Assembly: GCA_963784885.1 (NCBI GenBank)
Contig: CAWATA010000005.1
Coordinates: 411,925-475,924, forward strand
Length of the DNA stretch: 64,000 nt
Source of the DNA: RHKX01 sp963784885
GTDB lineage: Bacteria > Actinomycetota > Thermoleophilia > Solirubrobacterales > 70-9
Direction of reading: 5' to 3'
Shown here: positions 20,835 through 30,728 of the stretch, in pieces
Layout: every line of letters begins with the position of its first letter
Position numbering within the stretch: the stretch's first letter is position 1
Position numbers and translations under genes: made by a program
The notes under the pieces: model-generated
What the model was told of the DNA's origin: nothing
Database searches by the model: none
Seen by the model: the letters and a program-made list of their open reading frames with translations, nothing else

Positions 20835-21482
20835 TCAGCGAGGTGGCACGGCGGCGATGGCCACCGCCCTGACGGAGCTCGAGCCGGCCCGACGCAACGC
20901 CCGCGCGCACGCGTCGAGAGTGGCTCCGGTCGTCACCACGTCGTCGACGAGCAGCGCTCGGGCGGGGGCCGGACCGGCGAGCTCCACCGACGGTGGAGAG
21001 CCAAGTCGGCGGCTCCGCGAGCGGCCGCGCTGGCGGCGCCGATCGCAGCGCCTGAGCACCGGCGCCGGCTCGATGCCGGTCTGGGCGGCGAGCGCGGCCG
21101 CGATCTCCCAGGCGGGATCGAACCCGCGGCGCCGGGCGCGGAGCGGCGACGCCGGCACCGGGACGACCGCCGCATCGAGCCAGCCGGCCGGCGCGCGGTC
21201 GGCGATCAGCGCCGCCCCGACCTCCGCCACCGCGGGCAGGCGCGAGAACTTCAGCGCCGCGACAAGCGCCCGGCCGGCACCCTCGTAGGGGAGCGGGGCG
21301 AAGCCGGCGTCGAGCGCGTCCGCGCGCAGCGGGTGCCACGGCGAGCGTTCGATCTCCGCCCGGCAGCGCAGGCAGAGCGCCGGGCCCACCGGCGCCCGCG
21401 CCAACGGCCGGCGGCAGCAGATGCAGTGCGGCGCCGCGAGCACCGCCAGCAGCTCAGCCCGGATCGCACGGATCGTCGCCAT
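20835..21482 (-). CDS. comF: ComF family phosphoribosyltransferase-like protein
   Basis: A 215-residue protein from ATG 21480-21482. An N-terminal zinc-finger pattern (CICCRRPL and CLRC) is followed by a phosphoribosyltransferase fold with PLPYEGAGRALVAALKF, VPVPASPLRARRRGFDPA and the PRPP loop LLVDDVVTTGATL. ComF is needed for DNA uptake in competent bacteria, but members are widespread in non-competent ones and may act in purine salvage or replication-related steps. It sits upstream of hpf and secA on the same strand. Start is chosen by homology to usual length; longer frames upstream lack family features. Confidence 0.9.
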   Translation of the reverse strand: MATIRAIRAELLAVLAAPHCICCRRPLARAPVGPALCLRCRAEIERSPWHPLRADALDAGFAPLPYEGAGRALVAALKFSRLPAVAEVGAALIADRAPAGWLDAAVVPVPASPLRARRRGFDPAWEIAAALAAQTGIEPAPVLRRCDRRRQRGRSRSRRLGSPPSVELAGPAPARALLVDDVVTTGATLDACARALRRAGSSSVRAVAIAAVPPR

Positions 21483-21595
21483 CGCCCGATCGTGACGAGG
21501 CCGGGCGCGCGGATCAGCACCTGTTCGTCGCGGATCGCGACGGGTGAGGGACATTTCGGCGGAGAAGGGACCCGGTGGGAACCGGACCCGCCGCG

Positions 21596-23380
<1,785 letters not shown>

Positions 23381-23520
23381 GGCCCACGTTCCTCGAGTCC
23401 CGGCGGGCCTGCGCCCGCACCGGTCTCCATATCGGCGCGACCGCCGAGCCCCTTGACCGGCGGCCGGGTACGGCACGGCCCGCGGGAGGCCGCGCTCCCC
23501 GTCCGGCCGCGGCCGGCGGC

Positions 23521-24558
23521 TCAGTCGGCGAAGACGATCTCCTCGACGGCTCCGAGGTCGGGATCGCAGCCGATCACTGCAGGCGCCTTCCCGAGCGCCG
23601 TGTCGGGGTCCTTGAGGCCGTGCCCGGTGAGCACGCATACGACCGTCTCCGGCCGGTCCCCGCTCGGCGCGTCCGGGAGGCCGTGGGCGAGGATTCCGGC
23701 GACCGACGCCGCCGAGGCCGGCTCGCAGAAGACGCCTTCGCCCGCGGCCAGCAGGCGATAGGCGTCGAGGATCTGTTCGTCCTCGACCGCCGCGATCCGG
23801 CCCCGGGACGAGGTGACCGCATCCATCGCCTCTTCCCATCGCGCCGGGTTGCCGATCCGGATCGCCGAGGCGACGGTCTCGGGGGCCTCGACCGGATGGC
23901 CGAGAACGATCGGCGCGGCGCCGGCCGCCTGAAACCCGAGCAGCATCGGCATCTTGTCGCCGTACTCGTCGAAGCCTCGCCGGTAGGCGGTGATGTTGCC
24001 GGCATTGCCGACCGGGATCGCGAGCACGTCCGGGGCTCCGCCGAGGTCGTCGCAGACCTCGAACGAGGCCGTCTTCTGACCCTCGATCCGGTGCGGGTTG
24101 ACGGAGTTCACGAGCTCGATCGGATGGCGGTCGGCGAGCTCGCGGACGATCCGCAGGGCGTCGTCGAAGTTGCCGCGCAACGCGATCACACGGGCACCGT
24201 GCATCAGCGCCTGAGCGAGCTTGCCGATCGCGATCTTCCCCTCCGGGACGATCACGGCTCCGCGCAGGCCCGCCCGCGCGGCATAGGCCGCCGCGCTCGC
24301 CGCGGTGTTGCCCGTCGACGCGCAGATCACCGCCTCGGCCCCGTCGGCGACGGCTCGCGAGACGGCGACGGTCATCCCCCGGTCCTTGAACGATCCGGTC
24401 GGGTTCGCTCCCTCGATCTTCAGATAGACCTGAGCCCCGACCAGCTCGGAGATCGCCGGCGCCGGCAGGAGCGGCGTCCCCCCCTCGTCGAGGGTGACGA
24501 CGGGATCGTCGGGACCGATCGGCAGCCGCTCGCGGTACCGCTCGATCAGACCGCTCAC
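23521..24558 (-). CDS. thrC: threonine synthase
   Basis: A 345-residue PLP enzyme converting O-phosphohomoserine to threonine. Visible marks are LDEGGTPLLPAP, the PLP lysine in NPTGSFKDRGM, CASTGNTAASAAAYAARAG and the phosphate-binding PVGNAGNITAY. It starts at GTG 24556-24558, overlapping the hom stop by 4 bases (GTGA). Length fits the short class of threonine synthases found in Gram-positive bacteria. Last gene of the lysA-hom-thrC operon; no attenuator is seen. Confidence 0.96.
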   Translation of the reverse strand: MSGLIERYRERLPIGPDDPVVTLDEGGTPLLPAPAISELVGAQVYLKIEGANPTGSFKDRGMTVAVSRAVADGAEAVICASTGNTAASAAAYAARAGLRGAVIVPEGKIAIGKLAQALMHGARVIALRGNFDDALRIVRELADRHPIELVNSVNPHRIEGQKTASFEVCDDLGGAPDVLAIPVGNAGNITAYRRGFDEYGDKMPMLLGFQAAGAAPIVLGHPVEAPETVASAIRIGNPARWEEAMDAVTSSRGRIAAVEDEQILDAYRLLAAGEGVFCEPASAASVAGILAHGLPDAPSGDRPETVVCVLTGHGLKDPDTALGKAPAVIGCDPDLGAVEEIVFAD

Positions 24559-25784
24559 GAGTACTCCTTCTCGATCACCCGGATCGCCCGCGGCGCGGCG
24601 CCGAGGAAGTCGAGGCCTGAGATCTGCTCGAGTGCGGCGTAGAACGAGCGCTCGGGGGCGCGATGGGTGACCATCACCAGGCTCGCCTCGCGGCCGGTGC
24701 CCTGCTGGACGACGCTCTTGACTGAGATCCCGTTCCGGCCGATCACGTCGGCGACCCGAGCGAGTACGCCGGGCTCGTCGGCCACCTCGAGATGGAGATA
24801 GAAGGACGACTCGAGGTCGTCGAGGATCTCGAGCCGGCGATCGGCGAAGTGGACCGGCGCCTCGCCGGTCAGGATCGAGGACACGTCGGCGAGCACCGCC
24901 GAGGCCGTCTCGATGCCGCCGGCGCCGGGCCCGGAGATCGTGATCTCGCTGATCGTCGGCCCCTCGAGCGTGACCGCGTTGAAGGGACCCTCGACCGGGG
25001 CGAGAGGGTGACCGCGGTAGAGGAAACAGGGGAACACGCGGACGCTGATCGCGCCCCCGTGCTTCTCGGCGACCCCGAGCAGCTTCAGCGACAGCCCGAG
25101 GTCCTTGGCGTAGGCGAGGTCGTCGGGCCGGATGTCGGTGATGCCCTCGAAGGAGACGTCCTCGAGCCCGACCCTGGTGTCGAAGGCGAGCCGGGCGAGG
25201 ATCGCCATCTTCGCTGCGGCGTCGGCCCCGTTGACGTCGTCGGTCGGGTCGGCCTCGGCGTACCCGAGCTCCTGGGCGCGCGCGAGCACCTCCTCGTAGG
25301 AGGCGCCGGTGCCGGCCATCTCGCTGAGGATGAAGTTCGTCGTCCCGTTGACGATCCCCGAGATACGCTCGATCGGTAGGACGCCGTGTCCCTCCTGGAC
25401 GACCCTGATCACCGGGACCGCGCCTGCGACGGCGGCCTCGTAGCGGATCTGCACGCCGGCCGATCGAGCGGCCTCGAAGAGCTCGTCCCCGCACTGCGCG
25501 ACGAGCTGCTTGTTCGCGGTCACGACGGGCTTGCCGGCGCGCAGCGCCGCGAGGACGTACTCGCGGGCCGGGTCGATGCCGCCGATCAGCTCGACGATCA
25601 GGTCCGAGCCGGCGAGGATCGACTCGAAGTCGCCCTCGCTGCGCCGGAGGACGCCACTGATCTCGGGACGGATCCCCGATGCCGCCTCGACCGCGTCGGC
25701 GCGATCGGCCACGAGTTCCTGGAAGGCGCCGCCGACGGTCCCGCGGCCGAGCAGGCCGATCCGTGTGACCCGCCCGTCAGACAT
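24555..25784 (-). CDS. hom: homoserine dehydrogenase
   Basis: A 409-residue NAD(P)-dependent enzyme reducing aspartate semialdehyde to homoserine. The N-terminal nucleotide-binding loop is GLLGRGTVGGAF, the catalytic domain has GIVNGTTNFIL and AEADPTDDVNGADAAAK, and a C-terminal ACT domain (about 325-409, YLHLEVADEPGVLARVADVI) should bind threonine for feedback control. ATG 25782-25784 overlaps the end of lysA by 8 bases; longer in-frame starts would overlap it more. Confidence 0.96.
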   Translation of the reverse strand: MSDGRVTRIGLLGRGTVGGAFQELVADRADAVEAASGIRPEISGVLRRSEGDFESILAGSDLIVELIGGIDPAREYVLAALRAGKPVVTANKQLVAQCGDELFEAARSAGVQIRYEAAVAGAVPVIRVVQEGHGVLPIERISGIVNGTTNFILSEMAGTGASYEEVLARAQELGYAEADPTDDVNGADAAAKMAILARLAFDTRVGLEDVSFEGITDIRPDDLAYAKDLGLSLKLLGVAEKHGGAISVRVFPCFLYRGHPLAPVEGPFNAVTLEGPTISEITISGPGAGGIETASAVLADVSSILTGEAPVHFADRRLEILDDLESSFYLHLEVADEPGVLARVADVIGRNGISVKSVVQQGTGREASLVMVTHRAPERSFYAALEQISGLDFLGAAPRAIRVIEKEYS

Positions 25785-27081
25785 CGCGCGCCACCAGGTC
25801 AGCGTAGGTCTCCCGCCGGACCGCGAGCTCGGCCCGCCCGTCGTCACAGAAGACGACCGGCGGCCGAGGAATCCCGTTGTAGTTGTTGGCCATCGCGTAT
25901 CCGTAAGCACCGGTCGCCGGGGTGAGGAGCAGGTCGCCGGGACGGGGGTCGGCGAGGGCGACGTCGCGAACGAGGATGTCGCCCGATTCGCAGTGCTTGC
26001 CGGCGACGGTGCTCGTGACGGTGGCCTCCTCGTCGGCGCGATCGGCGATCAGGGCCTCGTACTCGGAGCCGTAGAGCATTGGTCGCAGGTTGTCGGACAT
26101 GCCGCCGTCGACCGCGACGTATGTGCGAATGCCGGGGATCTCCTTGACCGTGCCGACCGTGTAGATCGTGACCCCGGCGTTGCCGACCAGCGAGCGGCCC
26201 GGCTCGAGCAGGATCTTCGGCAGCGGGTCGAAGCAGCGCTCGAGCGCGTCGACCTTGAGATCGACGTAGGCCTCGATCGTCGGCGGCCGATCGGCGCGCG
26301 AGTAGGCGATTCCGAGTCCACCGCCGACGTTCATTATCCGCGGCGCGTGCGGCCGGCAGAAGTCGGCCATCAGCTCGATCGCGCGAACGTAGGAGTCGAG
26401 CTCATATACCTGTGAGCCCAGGTGAGCGTGAAAGCCCGCGAGCTTGAGATGCCGCGAGGCCGCGATCGCGGCAACCGCCTCGTCGGCCTGCCCGCCCTCG
26501 ATCGCGAAACCGAACTTCGAGTCGATCTGGCCCGTCTGCACGAAGGAGTGGGTCGACGGGGAGACGCCCGGCGTCAACCGGACCAGGACGTCCTGGTCCC
26601 GATCGGCCAGGCGATCGGCCCGCGAGATCTCCTCGAGCGAGTCGACCACGATGCAGCCGATCCCGGCGTCGAACGCCATCCGCAGCTCGGCGGCCGACTT
26701 GTTGTTGCCGTGCAGGTAGATCCGCTCCGGGTCGAAGCCGGCGGCGAGCGCCATGTGCAGCTCGCCCCCCGAGGCGACGTCGACGCTGAGGCCCTCCTCG
26801 CGGAGCAGCCGGTAGATGGCGGTGAAGGGCGCCGCCTTGCTGGCGTAGAGGACCTCGAAGTCGATCCCGCGCGCGGCGAGGGCGGCGACGTAGGCGCGAG
26901 CGCGGGCACTGACGTCGCCGGGCGCATAGACATAGGCGGGGGTGCCGAACTCCCGTGCGACCTCGACCAGATCGCAGCCGCCGACGGTCACGTGACCCTC
27001 GGCGTTGATCGTGCTCCCGAGCGGGTAGACGAGGGATCCGGTGACCGGATCGACGGTTGCTGTCGCGCCGTTGTGTGCCAT
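25777..27081 (-). CDS. lysA: diaminopimelate decarboxylase
   Basis: A 434-residue PLP enzyme making lysine from meso-diaminopimelate. Seen: the PLP lysine in VLYASKA, SVDVASGGEL, HGNNKSAAEL, FHAHLGSQ, NVGGGLGIAY, LLEPGRSLVGNAG, the substrate residues in GKHCESGDIL and AYGYAMANNYNG. It heads the lysA-hom-thrC operon, bringing the lysine and threonine branches of the aspartate family under one promoter. The start at ATG 27079-27081 has no good ribosome site; a GAGAAT hexamer lies 8 bases upstream. Confidence 0.96.
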   Translation of the reverse strand: MAHNGATATVDPVTGSLVYPLGSTINAEGHVTVGGCDLVEVAREFGTPAYVYAPGDVSARARAYVAALAARGIDFEVLYASKAAPFTAIYRLLREEGLSVDVASGGELHMALAAGFDPERIYLHGNNKSAAELRMAFDAGIGCIVVDSLEEISRADRLADRDQDVLVRLTPGVSPSTHSFVQTGQIDSKFGFAIEGGQADEAVAAIAASRHLKLAGFHAHLGSQVYELDSYVRAIELMADFCRPHAPRIMNVGGGLGIAYSRADRPPTIEAYVDLKVDALERCFDPLPKILLEPGRSLVGNAGVTIYTVGTVKEIPGIRTYVAVDGGMSDNLRPMLYGSEYEALIADRADEEATVTSTVAGKHCESGDILVRDVALADPRPGDLLLTPATGAYGYAMANNYNGIPRPPVVFCDDGRAELAVRRETYADLVARDV

Positions 27082-27126
27082 CCGCGGTCATTCTCACACG
27101 CAACTCACGACTAGGGTTGCCGGACG

Positions 27127-27843
27127 GTGCGGCTGGCAACACCCGATCCTCCCGATCGCACGGGCGTCCACGAGGGCCGGCCGTGGTGGATGTGGCTGCC
27201 GCGGAGCGCACCGCCGTGGCCCGCGATGGTGATCCTCCACGGCGCCGGCTCGGCCAAGGAGAACCACGCCGACTTCGGACGCCTCTGCGCCGCCAACGGC
27301 TGGGCGGCACTGAGCTACGACCAGCGCGGGCACGGTGAGAGCGGCGACGAGATGGCTCCCGCGGCGGTCGCGGACGTCGGCCGGATGGCGGCCATGCTCG
27401 GCGCGGTCGACGGCGTCGACGAGGGCTGCGTCTGTGCCCGCGGCTCGAGCATGGGCGGCTGGATGGCGATCCACGCCGCGGCGATCGACCCCCTCGTCGC
27501 CGGGGTGATCGCGATCTGCCCGGCGTCGGAGCAGGGCCTCCGGCGGGGGCTCCGCGCCGGGCGGTTCGAGATGCGGGCCGACGTCGACTCCCTGGACGCA
27601 TGGCTCGGCGAGCATGACCTGCGCGACGCTGTCGCCCGGATCTCGCCGCGCCCGCTCGTGCTGCTCCACGCCCGCGGGGACGAGCAGGTTCCGAGCGAGT
27701 GGTCGGAGGAGCTCTACTCCCACGCGGGTGATCCCCGCAAGGTTCTGATCGTGCCCGGTGGGCACCATCGCTCCGTCCAGCACGACCCGGAGCTGCAGGT
27801 GACGGCGCTGCGCTGGCTTGGCCGCGAGCTCGGACGCGGCTGA
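27127..27843 (+). CDS. alpha/beta hydrolase (dienelactone hydrolase-like or peptidase S9-like)
   Basis: A 238-residue hydrolase. The oxyanion region is VILHGAGSAKENH, the nucleophile elbow ARGSSMGGWMA, the acid probably in LLHARGDEQVP and the His in PGGHHRSVQ. No signal peptide, so it acts in the cytoplasm on an unknown ester or amide. GTG 27127 lies 9 bases after a TAGGGT -10 (27112-27117) and there is no ribosome site, which fits a leaderless message. Divergent from lysA with 45 bp between start codons. Confidence 0.85.
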   Translation: MRLATPDPPDRTGVHEGRPWWMWLPRSAPPWPAMVILHGAGSAKENHADFGRLCAANGWAALSYDQRGHGESGDEMAPAAVADVGRMAAMLGAVDGVDEGCVCARGSSMGGWMAIHAAAIDPLVAGVIAICPASEQGLRRGLRAGRFEMRADVDSLDAWLGEHDLRDAVARISPRPLVLLHARGDEQVPSEWSEELYSHAGDPRKVLIVPGGHHRSVQHDPELQVTALRWLGRELGRG

Positions 27844-27853
27844 TGTGAGCGGC

Positions 27854-29002
27854 CTAGAGGTAACCCATCGGATCGACGGCGGTGCCGTTGATCCGGACCT
27901 CGAAGTGGAGGTGGTCGCCGTAGCAGTGGCCGGTGCAGCCGACGTAGCCGATGACGTCGCCCTGCTGGACCGAGCCTGAGGTGATCGCGAAGCTCGACTG
28001 GTGGGCGTAGCAGGTCGACAGCCCGCCGCCGTGGTCGATGCAGGTGAAGTTGCCGTAGCCGCCCGACTCCGACTCCGACTCGGCGAACGCGATGTTCCCG
28101 TCCTTGGCGGCACGGATCGGCGTCCCGGCGGGGACCGCGATGTCGACGCCGTTGTGCATCCTGCCCCAGCGCATCCCGAATCCGGAGACGATCGAGCCGT
28201 TGACCGGCCAGATGAATCCGGCCGAGCCGCCCTGGATCGGGCCGGCGGGCAGCGGTGAGACGCCGCTGGCGGCGGCGAGCTGCTTCTGGATCTTCTCCTG
28301 GATTCCGCTCACGTCCGCCTCGAGGTGGTCGACGTGATCCTTGATCCGCGACAGTGCCCGCTTGCTGCGGTCGCGGGCGGAGGCGAGCTGCGCCTCGCGC
28401 TCCTCGAGCTCCACGCGGGTGCGAACGAGCTCGGCCTGCTTGGCGGCGATCGAGTCACGCGTGGAGCGGACCCGCTCGACCGTCGCGGCGGTGTCGTCGC
28501 GGAGCTCGCGGACGCGGCCGACGATGTCGGAGTTGCGGTCCTGGATTCGCTGCAGGTACTCGTAGCGGCTGAGCGCGTCGTCGTATCCGTCGGACTCGAG
28601 GACGACCGATATCGCGCTCGGCTCGTCGGACATGTAGATGTCGACGAGGCGCTCCTCGAGGGCCTCGACCGTGCGGGCGAGGCGCTCGCGGAGGACCTTC
28701 AGATCGTGCTGCTCTGCGGCGAGCTCGGCCTCGGCCTGGTCGAGCTCCTGCTGGACCACGGCCTCTCGGGTCCGGAGCGCCGCGACCTCCCCGGTCAGCT
28801 TGTCGATCTGGTCGTTGTAGCGCGAGACCTCCGTCGTCAGCACCCCCTTCTTGTCCTTGGCCTGACCGAGCTCGGCCTGCTTGGCGTCGAGCTTGCCGTT
28901 CAGGTCCTCGGCGGGTGCGCGCGCGACCAGCGCGAGGCCGACCGCAAGGGCGGCGAGGGCGACGGCGAGAGCCGTCAGGCCCCGGCGTGGGGCGCTGGAC
29001 AT
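27854..29002 (-). CDS. secreted coiled-coil M23 peptidase (EnvC/murein hydrolase activator type)
   Basis: About 382 residues from ATG 29000-29002 (an ATG at 29023 is also possible). A signal peptide or anchor (about 8-27) is followed by a long coiled coil (about 33-255) and a C-terminal M23 domain with zinc ligands in HNGVDIAVP (H-x3-D) and HLHFEV (H-x-H), which is intact. Four Cys in the catalytic domain (CIDHGGGLSTCYAH, GCTGHC) may form disulfides. This layout is that of the peptidase usually regulated by FtsEX through the coiled coil; here it is encoded 18 kb from ftsEX. Two inverted repeats lie upstream. Confidence 0.92.
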   Translation of the reverse strand: MSSAPRRGLTALAVALAALAVGLALVARAPAEDLNGKLDAKQAELGQAKDKKGVLTTEVSRYNDQIDKLTGEVAALRTREAVVQQELDQAEAELAAEQHDLKVLRERLARTVEALEERLVDIYMSDEPSAISVVLESDGYDDALSRYEYLQRIQDRNSDIVGRVRELRDDTAATVERVRSTRDSIAAKQAELVRTRVELEEREAQLASARDRSKRALSRIKDHVDHLEADVSGIQEKIQKQLAAASGVSPLPAGPIQGGSAGFIWPVNGSIVSGFGMRWGRMHNGVDIAVPAGTPIRAAKDGNIAFAESESESGGYGNFTCIDHGGGLSTCYAHQSSFAITSGSVQQGDVIGYVGCTGHCYGDHLHFEVRINGTAVDPMGYL

Positions 29003-29055
29003 GTCCTGATTCGGTCCTGCCATTGGACTCGGAGGCGGGCGCCAATGTAGCAGTG

Positions 29056-29134
29056 GGAACGCCCTTTGTGAGCGTTCCTTAATAGGAAATCCTCTTGCTG
29101 CAACCCGCTTTGCAAAGCGCAATCCGGGTTGCAG
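29056..29134. promoter_or_regulatory. two inverted repeats upstream of the M23 peptidase gene
   Basis: GGAACGC (29056-29062) pairs with GCGTTCC (29072-29078), and CTGCAACCCG (29098-29107) pairs with CGGGTTGCAG (29125-29134) around a second palindrome CTTTGCAAAG. They lie in the 290-bp space between the M23 gene and the acyl-CoA dehydrogenase gene, which holds no ORF. They could be operators, a structured leader of the M23 mRNA or the terminator of the dehydrogenase gene. Confidence 0.45.
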
Positions 29135-29293
29135 GCAGAGCCGCGAGAGGTGGTGGGCGGCGCCTTGGGCTCCGAGCCGGCTCAGCCCGTCGACCGCGAA
29201 TCGGTGATCACTGTGGTCACCGATCTGCAGTCGAGCACCGGGGCACTTCCGCCACTCGCCGCGAGACCGCCGCCGGTCGAGTGCCGGCGGCGC

Positions 29294-30607
29294 CTACGCG
29301 AGCGCCGGCTCGGGCTCGGGCTCGGCGGCGCGCTCGGCGCTCGCGAGGACGGCCCTCGCCTCCTCGAGGCGCTCGCGGTACTCGGCGGCCTGCATTCGCG
29401 AGATCACCAGTCGCTGGACCTGAGCGGTGCCCTCGAACAGCTGGTAGATCTTCGCGTCGCGGAACCACTTCTCGAGCGGCGAGGCCTGGGCCGCCGGCCC
29501 GACGAGGTCGATCAGGCGGGTCGTCGCCCACATCGTCACGTCGCCGGCCTTCAGCTTCGACATCGAGCCCTGGCCGCCGGACAGCGGGATGCCGTTGCGG
29601 CCCATCCACGACGCGCGCTGGCAGAGCAGCCTGGCCGCCTCGATCTCGGTCGCGACGTCGGCGAGGACCTGCTGGGTGTGCTGGCGCTCGAGCGGCGGGC
29701 GGCCGGCGGTCGAGCTCTCGTCGAGCGCCTCCTCGAACGGGTCGAGGATCGCTCCATCGCCGAGCAGGTACTCGAGCGTCCACTCGTAGGCGGCCTGGGC
29801 GATCCCGACGGCGGAGGCTCCGACGATCGGCCGGGTCAGCTCGAAGGTCGCCAGGGCGTTGGAGGCGCGGCCGCTGCTCTCGCCGGAGCGGGCACGCGCG
29901 AGCTTGCGCTCGAGCTTGTCGACCCCGCCGAGCAGGTGGTCGAGCGGAATCCGGCAGTCCTCGAAGACGAGCTCGGCCGTCTGCGAGGCGCGGATCCCGA
30001 GCTTGGTCTCCTTCTTGCCCATCCGCAGTCCCGGCGTGTCCTTCGGGACGATGAAGGAGGCCTGGCCGCGGTGCCCGAGCTCCGGATCGACCGTGGCGAC
30101 CACGACGTTGACGTCGGCGATGCCGCCGTTGGTGATGAAGACCTTCGTGCCCTCGAGGACCCACTCATCGCCATCGCGGCGTGCGGTCGTCCGCAGGCTC
30201 TTGACGTCAGAGCCGGCCTGCGGCTCGGTGACCGCGTAGGCGCCGATCTTGAGGTCCTCACCGACGCCGAGGCACTCCGGGACCCACCGGGCGATCTGCT
30301 CGGGAGTGCCCGATGCCGCCACACCCGCCGCCGCCAGGCCGGAACCGTTGATCGCGAGCGCGATTCCGGCGCAGCCCCAGTGCATCTCCTCGGCGTAGAT
30401 CAGGCCGAGCTGGCCATCGGGGTCGGTGCTCGTGTACTGCATCGCCTCGAGCCCGCTCAGACCCTGCCTGCGAGCTTCCTTCATGACCTCCCAGGGGACG
30501 CTCTCGTCGGCGTCGTGGACCGGCGCGGCCGGCCGGATCACGTCGCGCGCGAACTCCCGGCACCGCTGCTTGTAGGCGAGCTGCTCGTCGTTGAAGGCGA
30601 AGTTCAT
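29294..30607 (-). CDS. acyl-CoA dehydrogenase
   Basis: A 437-residue FAD enzyme of fatty acid oxidation. Seen: YAVTEPQAGSDVKSL, VFITNGGIADV, GLRMGKKETKLGIRASQTAEL, and the C-terminal catalytic base in YQLFEGTAQVQRL. ATG 30605-30607 follows AGGAGAGAA at good spacing. A TATAGA -10 (30682-30687) overlaps a TetR-type palindrome about 55-80 bp upstream, so expression is probably repressed in the absence of a fatty acyl ligand. Substrate chain length cannot be told. Confidence 0.94.
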   Translation of the reverse strand: MNFAFNDEQLAYKQRCREFARDVIRPAAPVHDADESVPWEVMKEARRQGLSGLEAMQYTSTDPDGQLGLIYAEEMHWGCAGIALAINGSGLAAAGVAASGTPEQIARWVPECLGVGEDLKIGAYAVTEPQAGSDVKSLRTTARRDGDEWVLEGTKVFITNGGIADVNVVVATVDPELGHRGQASFIVPKDTPGLRMGKKETKLGIRASQTAELVFEDCRIPLDHLLGGVDKLERKLARARSGESSGRASNALATFELTRPIVGASAVGIAQAAYEWTLEYLLGDGAILDPFEEALDESSTAGRPPLERQHTQQVLADVATEIEAARLLCQRASWMGRNGIPLSGGQGSMSKLKAGDVTMWATTRLIDLVGPAAQASPLEKWFRDAKIYQLFEGTAQVQRLVISRMQAAEYRERLEEARAVLASAERAAEPEPEPALA

Positions 30608-30660
30608 CCTGGTTCTCTCCTGGGAGCCCGGCGCCGCAGCCACCGGCGAGCGCCGCTGAT

Positions 30661-30681
30661 TGACTGGTCAGTCAACCAGTC
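30661..30681. promoter_or_regulatory. TetR-type operator before the acyl-CoA dehydrogenase
   Basis: GACTGGT (30662-30668) and ACCAGTC (30675-30681) form a perfect 7-6-7 inverted repeat, with a nested TGACTG / CAGTCA pair at 30661-30674. It abuts a TATAGA -10 on the minus strand (30682-30687). Operators of this TGACTGxxCAGTCA kind are known for TetR regulators of lipid metabolism. Confidence 0.65.
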
Positions 30682-30728
30682 TATAACCCAGCGGCGCGGC
30701 GGGGCCGAGTGCGCAACACTCCCCGCCG

